Part shown: positions 1-6,581 of the stretch, piece by piece | Position numbering within the stretch: position 1 is the first letter of the stretch | Layout: each line of letters opens with the position of its first letter | DNA from: CAYLNK01 sp964384675 | Lineage (GTDB): Bacteria; Acidobacteriota; Thermoanaerobaculia; UBA5066 | NCBI GenBank assembly: GCA_964384675.1 | Contig: CAYLNK010000126.1 | Location: forward strand, 1 to 16,575 | DNA: 16,575 nt | Direction of reading: 5' to 3' | Position numbers and translations under genes: made by a program | The notes under the pieces: model-generated | Told to the model about the DNA's origin: nothing | Database searches by the model: none | The model's input: the letters and a program-made list of their open reading frames with translations, nothing else

Positions 1-114
1 GCCGCGGCGGCCGCGCTCGCCCAGGGATTCCTCATGCCCAGGCGGGGGGCGACGCGTCTGCACCGGCCGGCGCCGGCCGGGGCCGGCGCGGTGAGGCGGG
101 GACCGACGGGCTAG
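1..114 (+). CDS. Possible C-terminal tail of a protein entering from the left edge
   Basis: Frame 1 is open from the first base to a TAG at 112-114 and would encode 37 residues, Ala-rich and then Arg/Gly/Pro-rich. I count only three of the 37 codons without G or C in the third position, which is better than the other two forward frames, so this may be the end of a real gene. No domain can be recognised. The stretch 63-80 is a perfect 18-bp palindrome (CCGGCCGGCGCCGGCCGG), as expected from low-complexity GC-rich DNA. It could equally be non-coding. Confidence 0.3.
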   Translation, partial: AAAAALAQGFLMPRRGATRLHRPAPAGAGAVRRGPTG

Positions 115-163
115 GGAATCGAACCGGCCATTCGAGAAGGTCCGGGTCGACTCCGGGGGAAAT

Positions 164-192
164 TTGAGGGAAGACCGGGTGGGTGCTATCGT
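164..192 (+). promoter_or_regulatory. Candidate sigma-70-type promoter for the DUF4388 gene
   Basis: TTGAGG at 164-169 and TATCGT at 187-192 are separated by 17 bp, in an otherwise GC-rich stretch. The predicted transcript would start near 198-200 and leave a leader of about 20 nt. That leader carries GAGGGA, 8 bases before the ATG at 220. Assigned by eye only. Confidence 0.5.
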
Positions 193-219
193 CGCGCCTG
201 ATCCCGAGGGACCGAAGAG

Positions 220-1119
220 ATGGCATTTCAAGGCTCGCTGAAGGAACTTCCGCTCGCGGATATCGTCCAGCTGGTCGCGGTGTCCGGAAAGACGGGCATG
301 TTCTCGCTGACGCGCGCCGCCGAGCGCGGTGTCGTGTACATCCAGAACGGCCAGATCACCCACGCGAAGGTCGGGGACATCGAGGGCGAGGACGCGATCT
401 ACAGCCTGGCGCTCTGGAGCCAGGGCGACTTCCAGTTCTCGCCGGGCGTCGAGAGCGAGACGCGCACGATCACGCGCTCGAACACGAACCTCCTCATGGA
501 GGCCGCGCGGCGCAGCGACGAGTGGAAGATCCTCTCGAAGAAGATCCCCTCCACCGATTGCGTTCCCAGCCTGATCAACCGCGAGGGGATGTCCGAGCCG
601 GTCACCCTCACGCCCCAGGAATGGAGCGTGGTGACCCGCGTGAACGGCGAGCGCTCGATCGACGATCTGTCCCGCGCCACGCGGCTCTCCTCGTTCGACG
701 TGGCCAAGACCCTCTATGGGCTGGTGACCGCCGAGCTCGTCGAGATCGGGAGGGGACGGCCCGTGAAGGCCGCTCCCGCGCCGGCCCCCGCGCCGGCGCC
801 CGTGGCGCCCGGGGCCGGCCAGTCGATTCCCACCGTCTCCACGCACAGCGGCGTCTTCAACGCCGTGGCGCGGGGCGACGAGAAGCGCAGCCTGCAGATC
901 CTCTGCACCAAGGTGAAGCAGGAGGCCGAGAGCGCCGCTCTCTCCCCGGGCGACCCGTCGATCGACCGGCTCTACCGGATGGCGCTGGCCGAGATCGATC
1001 GCGGGCGAGGGCTCGACGTCGTCCGGGAGCTGATCCGGACGTTGGAGCAGAGCGTCACCAGTCTCCGGGGCCGGGACGCCGGCCTGGTCTTCCGGGAGAA
1101 GATGAGCCCGCTGCTGTAG
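220..1119 (+). CDS. DUF4388 (PATAN-type) domain protein
   Basis: The 299-residue protein begins with a DUF4388 domain (about residues 1-110). Its hallmarks are the opening GSLKELPLADIVQLVAVSGKTG, then a short beta segment VVYIQNGQITHAKVGDIEGEDA and the LALWSQGDFQF strand. Residues about 125-180 form a second compact helical segment (NGERSIDDLSRATRLSSFDV) that resembles a winged-helix or second half of the domain. An Ala-Pro linker follows at about 185-203, then a charged helical C-terminus. DUF4388 proteins are common in Deltaproteobacteria-like and Acidobacteria-like genomes. They occur beside response regulators, GTPases and gliding or polarity proteins, so a cytoplasmic signalling or scaffold role is likely, but the partner is not in this window. 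There is no signal peptide. The start is supported by GAGGGA 8 bases upstream. The gene appears monocistronic, with a hairpin directly after the stop. Confidence 0.88.
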   Translation: MAFQGSLKELPLADIVQLVAVSGKTGMFSLTRAAERGVVYIQNGQITHAKVGDIEGEDAIYSLALWSQGDFQFSPGVESETRTITRSNTNLLMEAARRSDEWKILSKKIPSTDCVPSLINREGMSEPVTLTPQEWSVVTRVNGERSIDDLSRATRLSSFDVAKTLYGLVTAELVEIGRGRPVKAAPAPAPAPAPVAPGAGQSIPTVSTHSGVFNAVARGDEKRSLQILCTKVKQEAESAALSPGDPSIDRLYRMALAEIDRGRGLDVVRELIRTLEQSVTSLRGRDAGLVFREKMSPLL

Positions 1120-1125
1120 GTGATC

Positions 1126-1151
1126 GGGGGAACCCATCGCCGGGTTCCCCC
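1126..1151. repeat. Perfect 10-bp inverted repeat just after the DUF4388 stop codon
   Basis: Arms GGGGGAACCC (1126-1135) and GGGTTCCCCC (1142-1151) flank the loop ATCGCC, seven bases past the TAG. The hairpin would be very stable but is not followed by a T-run, so it is not a classical intrinsic terminator. It could protect or define the 3' end. The right arm contains the first eight bases of tandem repeat unit 1, which begins at 1144. Confidence 0.75.
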
Positions 1152-1582
1152 AAACCCCCTCCCCGGCGAATCGCTCCTATTCTTCGGGCCCGTGCTCGAA
1201 CGCGCTGGGTTCATCGGGAGCGCGGGCTGACGCTTCCGCCCTCCCGCGCGCTCCTGCGCCGTCGCTTCGCTCCGGCTCCGGTTCCCCCAAACCCCCTCCC
1301 CGGCGAATCGTTGTTTTCTGCGGGCCCGTGCTCGAACGCGCTGGGTTCATCGGGAGCGCGGGCTGACGCTTCCGCCCTCCCGCGCGCTCCTGCGCCGTCG
1401 CTTCGCTCCGGCTCCGGTTCCCCCAAACCCCCTCCCCGGCGAATCGCTCCTATTCTTCGGGCCTGTGCTCGGACGCGCCGGGTTCATCGGGAGCGCGGGC
1501 TGACGCTCCGCCCTCCCGCGCGTACCTGCGCCGTCGTTTCGCTCCGGCTTCGGTTCCCCCAGACCCCTCCCCGGCGAATCGC
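1144..1582. repeat. Tandem array: three ~136-bp units plus a partial fourth
   Basis: Units start with GTTCCCCC at 1144, 1281, 1417 and 1553, giving periods of 137, 136 and 136 bp. The fourth copy matches only to about 1582 (CCTCCCCGGCGAATCG is its last shared piece). Within a unit the order is a C-rich head, GGCGAATCG, a short exchangeable segment, CGGGCCCGTGCTCG, GGTTCATCGGGAGCGCGGG, CCCTCCCGCGCG and TCGCTTCGCTCCGG. The inner segment is CTCCTATTCTT in units 1 and 3 but TTGTTTTCTG in unit 2, while the flanks are nearly identical. GGAGCGCGGG and the later CCCGCGCGCTCC form an imperfect dyad in every unit. Open frames cross the array on both strands but the period is not a multiple of three throughout, so it is read as non-coding. 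Confidence 0.9.
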
Positions 1583-1629
1583 GACACGTTCCCCCCTTCC
1601 CCTTTTTTGGGGTCACTTCTCTTCTTGAC

Positions 1630-1659
1630 TTGGCCGAAACCCATCTTGGGGTTTAAGAT
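1630..1659 (+). promoter_or_regulatory. Candidate promoter of the OmpA-like gene
   Basis: The AT-richer stretch after the repeat array contains TTGGCC (1630-1635), an 18-bp spacer and TAAGAT (1654-1659). An overlapping alternative -35, TTGACT at 1625-1630, would give a spacer of 23 bp and is less likely. Inside the spacer, AAACCC (1637-1642) and GGGTTT (1649-1654) form a 6-bp dyad that could be an operator. The leader to the ATG at 1759 would be about 93 nt. Confidence 0.45.
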
Positions 1660-1758
1660 AACCTCTAACCGATCTCGACCTCCGGAGCAGGAACGGGTCC
1701 GCGACGCCTCGCGCGAAAGGACCGCGCCCCGAATCGGAGGCCGGAAAAAGGAGATTCG

Positions 1759-3150
1759 ATGAGACGGATGCGGACCGGACTCCTCTTCGCCTCGGCGGTC
1801 ACCTTGGCTCTTTCGACACCGCTTGTGGCCCAGGTCGCGCCATCCCTCACGGGCGAGACGGGCCTTTTCGAGCTGACGAATGCCGAGACTCTGGGCTCCG
1901 GACGCTTCTCGTTCGGGCTCTCCTACAGCAAGTGGGACCGCGTGGCGTCCTCCTCGCTGATCGTCGCGCCAGGGGCCGACGACCCGCTCCGGTACGGGAC
2001 GAGCAAGCTCGGCCTCACGATCGGCTTCGGGCTCACCTCGAACGTCGACATGGGTCTGTCGGTCGGACAGCGCTACTACTTCTCCGACACGCGGGCCTGG
2101 TCGGGCGTGATCAACGGGCACGGTGTCGCGGGCGCGGTCGACCACGACGAGACCGACAAGGTCCGCCTCGGGGTGAAGTGGCTCGTGAATCCGAAGGGAC
2201 CGGACGCCGTCCGGGTCGTCCTTTTCGGCGGCCTGACGTTCCCGACCCAGGCGAAGAACGACCCGCTGGCCCTGTCGACCTACCGGACCGACTGGGACTT
2301 CGGCGCCTCGCTGAACTACGGGATCGTCACCGGGCAGTTCTCCTACCTGAACAACGCCGACATCGGCACACCGAACTCGGGTGATACGCGCATCGGCTTC
2401 GACCTCCCCAACGAGCTGCGGGTCGGGCTCGGGCTGGCCGTCCCGGTGATCCCGAACGTGCTGCGCGGCATCGCCGAGATCAACCGGATCCACTACGACG
2501 GAGGCGAGACCAAGCCGCCCGATTTCTCGGAGGCCACGCTCGGCGCCCGGTTCGGGCTGGGAAACAGCGGCTTCACGGCGTCCGGCGCGGTCCGCGCGAA
2601 CATCGACCGCTGGGTGAAGTACGGCAGCAGCCCGTCCAACATCGGCGGTCTCGTCCAGCTCGCCTACATGCCGCAGCCGCCGTCCGGTCCGGACCGGGTC
2701 AAGGTCCCGGCCTCGGCGCCGGAGCCCGAGCCGGCCCCCTCCGCCCCCGCGGCGCGGAACCCGGTCTCGACGTCGCCGGCCCCGGCGCCCGCCCCGCTCA
2801 CCGAGCCGGCCCCGGCGCCCAAGGCCGAGACGTCGACCACCGACGAGATCCTGTTCGACAGCGCCAAGAGCCGGCTGACCAACATCGCCAAGGCCATCCT
2901 GGACGGGGTCGCCCTCCGCCTGAAGAACAACCTCTCGGCGACGTGCACGATCGTCTCGTTCACCGACCCGAAGGAGAAGGGCGACCACGCGGCGCTCGCT
3001 CGCGCCCGGGCCGAGGCCGCCAAGGACTACCTGATGAAGCGCCACGGGATCGACGGCAACCGCGTCAAGCTCGACATGAAGGGCGACACCGAAGCCGGGG
3101 CGGACGCCACACGCAACCGCCGCGCGGTGGTCACGGTGACGTTCCCCTAG
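1759..3150 (+). CDS. Outer-membrane beta-barrel protein with C-terminal OmpA-like domain
   Basis: The 463-residue precursor starts with a signal peptide (basic MRRMR, hydrophobic core, likely cleavage after PLVA near residue 24). Residues about 30-300 carry alternating aromatic and hydrophobic strands ending in Gly-rich turns, as in a beta-barrel. A Pro/Ala/Glu linker at about 305-357 leads to an OmpA-like peptidoglycan-binding domain (about 358-463) that opens with DEILFDSAKSRL and ends with NRRAVVTVTF. The usual G-x-T-D motif reads SFTD followed by PKEKGDH rather than a compact DxxG turn; the Asp and the later Arg of RARAEA are retained. It should anchor the outer membrane to the cell wall. 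The start is fixed by AAGGAG 5 bases before the ATG. The gene stands alone between the repeat array and a terminator. Confidence 0.85.
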   Translation: MRRMRTGLLFASAVTLALSTPLVAQVAPSLTGETGLFELTNAETLGSGRFSFGLSYSKWDRVASSSLIVAPGADDPLRYGTSKLGLTIGFGLTSNVDMGLSVGQRYYFSDTRAWSGVINGHGVAGAVDHDETDKVRLGVKWLVNPKGPDAVRVVLFGGLTFPTQAKNDPLALSTYRTDWDFGASLNYGIVTGQFSYLNNADIGTPNSGDTRIGFDLPNELRVGLGLAVPVIPNVLRGIAEINRIHYDGGETKPPDFSEATLGARFGLGNSGFTASGAVRANIDRWVKYGSSPSNIGGLVQLAYMPQPPSGPDRVKVPASAPEPEPAPSAPAARNPVSTSPAPAPAPLTEPAPAPKAETSTTDEILFDSAKSRLTNIAKAILDGVALRLKNNLSATCTIVSFTDPKEKGDHAALARARAEAAKDYLMKRHGIDGNRVKLDMKGDTEAGADATRNRRAVVTVTFP

Positions 3151-3200
3151 GCCCGGCGGGCGCTCCGCGCCCGGCGCGCACCCCCGAGCTCAACTGACGG

Positions 3201-3238
3201 CCCGGGCACCCGAGAGGGTCCCGGGTCTTCGTCTTTTT
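3201..3238 (+). terminator. Intrinsic terminator of the OmpA-like gene
   Basis: CCCGGG-C-ACCC (3201-3211), a GAGA tetraloop and GGGT-CCCGGG (3216-3225) form a 10-bp stem with one bulged C. It is followed by TCTTCGTCTTTTT. It lies about 50 bp past the TAG of the OmpA-like gene. Confidence 0.85.
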
Positions 3239-3277
3239 CGGGAGTTCCTCTCGTCCCGGCCGGCGCCCGCGTCCGGT

Positions 3278-3283
3278 TAAACT
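3278..3283 (+). promoter_or_regulatory. -10-like TAAACT right before the AI-2E start
   Basis: TAAACT is followed by 8 bases and then the GTG at 3292, with no Shine-Dalgarno sequence. This is the arrangement expected for a leaderless transcript starting at or next to the GTG. No convincing -35 is visible. Confidence 0.5.
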
Positions 3284-3291
3284 CGCCGCGC

Positions 3292-4440
3292 GTGGCAAGT
3301 GGCGTCTTTTCGACCGGGTCCTTCACGACCGGAACGAACCCCGCCCTCGGCGGGGTTTTTCGTTCCCGTGCGCTGGTGGTCCTCGCGACCGGGACCGTCG
3401 TGGCGATGCTGTGGGCGGGGAAGGTGCTGTTCGTCACCTTCTTCTTCGCGCTGTTCCTCTCGTTCGCGCTCCATCCCTTCGTCGAGCTCCTCGAGCGCAT
3501 CCGCGTCCCGCGCAGCCTCGCCGCGCTCGTGGTCCTCGCGCTCCTGACCACCCTTCTCGTCTTCTTCGTCGTGAACGCCCTCGACCAGGCGGAGGCCTTC
3601 ACGCGGGACTGGCCGCTCTACGAGACGAAGATCCGGACGCTCGCGACGCGGGCGCAGGGCTTCTTCGCGGAGCTCGAGGCGCGGACGAAGCGTTTCCTGC
3701 CGGAGTCCGATCGATCGATCCGCGCGGTGCGCCTCGAGGAGGGAGCGTACGACTCCGTGCTCCGGGTGGCGTCACAGCTCGGGACGATCGTGTCGGTGCT
3801 GCTGTACGGAGCGGCCGTGCCGATGCTCTCGTTCTTCATGCTGAAGGACCGCGAGAAGTACTCGGGCGCGATCGCGCGGATCCTCCGGCTCAAGGGCGGC
3901 CGCGCGGCGACCGACTTCGCGGCCGGGGTCGCGCGCGTCCTCTCGGGCTACGTGCTCGGGGAGCTCTTCGTGGTCCTGATCACGGCGTGCATCACGACCG
4001 CGGGGCTCCTCGTGCTGCACGTCCCGTACAGCTACGTGCTCGGTCCTCTCGCCGGCCTCTGCGTCCTCCTGCCGTACGTCGGCGTGATCTTCTCGACGAC
4101 GCCGGCGATGATCGTGGCGTTCCTCTCGGGCGAGGACGCGTCGGCCGCGCTGAAGGTGATCCTGTTCTACTCGGTGATCCAGTTCCTGGAGGGGAACGTG
4201 CTGACGCCGTTCATCGTGGGGAGCCGGGTGAAGCTGCACCCGCTGGCGGTGCTGGTGGCGTTCCTCTTCTGGGGGATCCTCTGGGGAGTCCCGGGAGCGA
4301 TCCTCGCCGTGCCCCTGACCGCCACCATCAAGGTGGTGGGCGAGAGGTTCGACCGCTTCGCGCCCTGGGCCGCGCTGCTGGGTGACAAGACGCCCGACCC
4401 GGAGCCCGAGGAGCCGCCCCCGACCGACAAGGCCGCCTGA
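3292..4440 (+). CDS. AI-2E family transporter (PF01594-type membrane protein)
   Basis: This 382-residue polytopic membrane protein has the family layout. Two hydrophobic helices lie at about 27-67 (ending ALHPFVELLERI) and a third at about 77-97. A charged soluble region (about 100-155) contains the amphipathic KTRF-type helices. The C-terminal block has the signatures GLCVLLPYVGVIFSTTPAM (255-273), EGNVLTPFIVGSRVKLHPL (300-318) and WGVPGAILAVPL (331-342). A Pro/Glu-rich tail follows. Members export or exchange small molecules or ions (AI-2 for TqsA, Na+/H+ in others), so the substrate cannot be named. The GTG start has no ribosome-binding site but sits 8 bases behind TAAACT. The first 26 residues overlap a terminator-like hairpin and use atypical codons, so a later in-frame start such as GTG for Val29 cannot be excluded. 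It converges on the ftsX cluster. Confidence 0.88.
   Translation: MASGVFSTGSFTTGTNPALGGVFRSRALVVLATGTVVAMLWAGKVLFVTFFFALFLSFALHPFVELLERIRVPRSLAALVVLALLTTLLVFFVVNALDQAEAFTRDWPLYETKIRTLATRAQGFFAELEARTKRFLPESDRSIRAVRLEEGAYDSVLRVASQLGTIVSVLLYGAAVPMLSFFMLKDREKYSGAIARILRLKGGRAATDFAAGVARVLSGYVLGELFVVLITACITTAGLLVLHVPYSYVLGPLAGLCVLLPYVGVIFSTTPAMIVAFLSGEDASAALKVILFYSVIQFLEGNVLTPFIVGSRVKLHPLAVLVAFLFWGILWGVPGAILAVPLTATIKVVGERFDRFAPWAALLGDKTPDPEPEEPPPTDKAA
3337..3360 (+). terminator. Terminator-like hairpin inside the 5' end of the AI-2E gene
   Basis: AACCCCGCC (3337-3345), loop CTC and GGCGGGGTT (3349-3357) make a 9-bp perfect stem running into TTTTT (3356-3360). GGAACG and CGTTCC outside it extend the dyad to 3331-3366. 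In form it is a good intrinsic terminator on the plus strand, but it lies 45-70 bases inside the annotated reading frame. It may act as an attenuator, or the true start may be downstream. Confidence 0.7.
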
Positions 4441-4529
4441 CCAGCGCTGGACCCGGAGCCGGTCCCGGTTCATCGTCACGCGGCAAGGAACCTCGACCGA
4501 AGGAGTGCTGTCAAGAAGGGCCGAGCCTT

Positions 4530-4852
4530 TCAGGCCGCGATCCGCAGCCGTGTGCAGGCCTGATCGGCGGTATCGAGAGAAGCGGAAGAGCGCGGGAAGC
4601 CCTGGCGCGCCTGGACGCGGTTGAAGAAGATGGCGATCCCGCGGCCGACGGGGTGAGCCGGTGTCGATGGGTCTTCGGGATGCGCTCGATGATGGCGCGC
4701 AGGAGGAGGCGACGCAGGTCGTAGGTCATCCGGCCGGGTGATCGTCCAACAGGCGAGCGAGAGGCTCGCGCCGGTCAGCGGAAGAGAAGCCACGGACCTG
4801 GAAGACGAAGAGGAGCGAGGAGCCCGCCCTCCCTCCCGGCGGATCGAAGCCA
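4530..4852 (-). pseudogene. Decayed, frame-broken C-terminal fragment of a dispersed (possibly transposase-associated) protein
   Basis: Three minus-strand frames join into one continuous protein. Frame one (about 4852-4741) reads VFQVRGFSSADRREPLARLL. Frame two (about 4741-4650) gives RMTYDLRRLLLRAIIERIP and then KTHRHRLTP. Frame three, to the TGA at 4532-4530, gives GRGIAIFFNRVQAR. From memory, an order like RGF-x-N-R-D-L-R, YDLRRL-x-L-x-G-L-I-x-R-I-P-x-T-H-R-Y-x-LT-P, AIFFTR-x-x-AR is typical of the C-terminus of multi-copy bacterial proteins often annotated as hypothetical or transposase. At least two frameshifts separate the pieces and the N-terminal bulk is missing, so this is a remnant. 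The rest of the 4441-4902 gap shows no gene. No terminal inverted repeats were found. The family name is uncertain; the shared reading across three frames is the firm part. Confidence 0.6.
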
Positions 4853-4902
4853 CGCCCCGACTCCCGCCCCATCACGCCTCGTCGGTCTGAGGCGGAGCCT
4901 CG

Positions 4903-5817
4903 TCAGCCGTCCATCCTCTTCCGGACGGCGATCGCGCCACCCAGGAGGCCGGCCACGAGGCCGCCCGCGACGAGACCCAGCGCCGTGGGCGCCGGGAGGA
5001 ACCGCACCACGAAGACGCCCAGCAGGGTGTTCTGGGTGGCGGCCACGTAGCGGACGAGCCCCTGGAACCCGCCGTACAGGAGGGCCAGCGCCGCGACTCC
5101 GCCCAGGAAACCCTGAGCGAGCCCCCCCAGGAGGAACGGCCCACGGATGAGCAGCTCCGGCGCTCCGACGAGGCGCAGGATCTCGATCTCGTCGCGGTGG
5201 AGGAGGATGGTGAGCCGGACGACGTTCGCGATGGTGAACGCCGCGCCGAGCGCGAGGAGCACCCCGAGCGCGATCCCGCCGGTCCGGACGACGGTCACCG
5301 CGCCGCGCAGCCGCCGGATCCACTCGACGTCGAACTGGACCTCCTCGACGCCCGGCAGCGCCGCCAGGTTCTTCAGCAGGCCGGGGAGCGCTGCCGACGA
5401 CGCGGCGTCCTTCGAGAGGTCGAGCTCCACCGACGACGGGAACGGGTTGGCCGGGAGCGTCGAGGCAGCTGCGGTCAGGGACCGCCACGACGACGTGAAG
5501 CGCGCCTTGGCCTCCTCGGCCGAGACGCGCCGCGCCTCGGTCACGAGCCGCGACTCGCGGGCGACCCGCTCCAGCACGTCCCGTTGCGCGTCCGACGCGT
5601 CCGGCTTGAGGAAGACGGTGACGGCGGTCTCCTGGCGCACGGTCTCCACCACGCCGCGCAGGTTCTCGGCCACCAGCAGGAACGCTCCCACGAGGGAGAG
5701 CGACACCGCGATCAGCGCGATCGAGACGACCGTCATCCGGCGCGCGCGCCAGAGCCCGGCGAGCGCCTCGTCGAGCAGAGAGACGAGCGCGGTGGAGCCG
5801 GGCCCTCCCTTGTTCAC
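4903..5817 (-). CDS. ftsX: Cell division ABC transporter-like membrane subunit FtsX
   Basis: The 304-residue protein has the FtsX topology. A short cytoplasmic N-terminus is followed by a first membrane helix (about 28-50), a large periplasmic loop (about 51-178), and helices at about 180-206, 226-250 and 275-298. The loop between helices 2 and 3 holds HRDEIEILRLVGAP (207-220), the conserved FtsX motif. With FtsE it forms the FtsEX complex, which couples ATP hydrolysis to activation of peptidoglycan hydrolases at the septum. The GTG start overlaps the ftsE stop (GTGA) and has GGAGG about 10 bases upstream. It is the last gene of the minus-strand run. No murein-hydrolase activator (EnvC or PcsB type) follows it in this window; only a decayed remnant does. 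Confidence 0.93.
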   Translation of the reverse strand: MNKGGPGSTALVSLLDEALAGLWRARRMTVVSIALIAVSLSLVGAFLLVAENLRGVVETVRQETAVTVFLKPDASDAQRDVLERVARESRLVTEARRVSAEEAKARFTSSWRSLTAAASTLPANPFPSSVELDLSKDAASSAALPGLLKNLAALPGVEEVQFDVEWIRRLRGAVTVVRTGGIALGVLLALGAAFTIANVVRLTILLHRDEIEILRLVGAPELLIRGPFLLGGLAQGFLGGVAALALLYGGFQGLVRYVAATQNTLLGVFVVRFLPAPTALGLVAGGLVAGLLGGAIAVRKRMDG

Positions 5818-6581
5818 GGACGCGGCTCCTCCGGCCTGTCGGGCCGGTCGGTCCTCTCGGCCCGCGACGCGCCGCTCTCGTCGCGCTCGCGCTTCGTGGC
5901 CGCCTGAGGGGGGAGAGCCGACTCGACGAGGCCTTCCACGATCCGGCCGCGGTCGAGCGTGAGGCAGCGCCGGCCGGAATGCCGGATCAGCTCCTGGTCG
6001 TGTGTCGCCAGGAGGACCGTCGTCCCGCGAACGTTCACCTGGGCGAAGAGCTTCATCACCTCTTCGGCGAGGCGGTGATCGAGGTTGCCGGTGGGCTCGT
6101 CGGCGATCAGCAGGTCGGGGTCGTTCACGAGCGCGCGGGCCAGCGCGACGCGCTGCTGCTCGCCGCCCGACAGCTCCTCGGGCAGCGCCGACAAGCGGTG
6201 GTGCAGCTCCACCTGCCGGAGCGTCTGGTACGCGCGCCGCTTCCGCTCGGCCGTCGGAACGCCCAGGAATTTCAGGACGAACGCGACGTTCTCGAAGACG
6301 GTCCGCGTCGGAAGCAGCTTGTAGTCCTGGAAGACGACGCCCATCGAGCGGCGGAGCTCCGGGATCCGGGTCGGCGGCATGATCCCGACGTTCATCCCGT
6401 TCACGAGGATCTGTCCCTCGCTCGGGCTCTCGGCCCTGTAGAGCATCTTCAGGAGCGTCGATTTTCCGGCGCCGGACGGCCCGGTCAGGAACAGGAACTC
6501 CCCGCGCTTCACCTCGAACGAAACGTCCTTCAGGACACGGCGTCCGTGGTACTCCTTGGCGACCCGGTAGAACTGGATCAA
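5814..6581 (-). CDS. ftsE: Cell division ATP-binding protein FtsE
   Basis: The 255-residue ABC ATPase has Walker A GPSGAGKST (34-42), Q-loop FQDYKLL (Gln85), signature LSGGEQQR (137-144), Walker B LLIADE (157-162, catalytic Glu162) and switch His194. The RRSMGVVFQDYKLL stretch and the close coupling to ftsX identify it as FtsE rather than a LolD-type ATPase. The frame stays open far upstream inside gatB, but homology begins at MIQFYRVAKEY, so the TTG at 6581-6579 is chosen. It overlaps the gatB stop as TTGA. AAGGAG lies 17 bases upstream, too far to act normally, so translation probably depends on coupling to gatB. A charged tail of roughly 30 residues (Arg/Asp/Glu/Pro) makes it longer than E. 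coli FtsE. Confidence 0.94.
   Translation of the reverse strand: MIQFYRVAKEYHGRRVLKDVSFEVKRGEFLFLTGPSGAGKSTLLKMLYRAESPSEGQILVNGMNVGIMPPTRIPELRRSMGVVFQDYKLLPTRTVFENVAFVLKFLGVPTAERKRRAYQTLRQVELHHRLSALPEELSGGEQQRVALARALVNDPDLLIADEPTGNLDHRLAEEVMKLFAQVNVRGTTVLLATHDQELIRHSGRRCLTLDRGRIVEGLVESALPPQAATKRERDESGASRAERTDRPDRPEEPRP

Noticed and set aside
63..80. Perfect 18-bp palindrome as an operator or terminator
   Set aside because: It consists only of C/G dinucleotide blocks, has no T-run and lies in a possible coding tail, so composition explains it.
1144..1582. CRISPR array
   Set aside because: Units are about 136 bp and nearly identical throughout; there are no short repeats with unique spacers of constant size and no cas genes.
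183..1628. Long ORFs running through the repeat array on both strands
   Set aside because: The repeat period changes between 136 and 137, the translations are low complexity, and the plus-strand ORF overlaps the real DUF4388 gene in another frame.
4441..4902. Complete insertion sequence around the gene relic
   Set aside because: No terminal inverted repeats or target duplication could be found and only a short C-terminal fragment remains.
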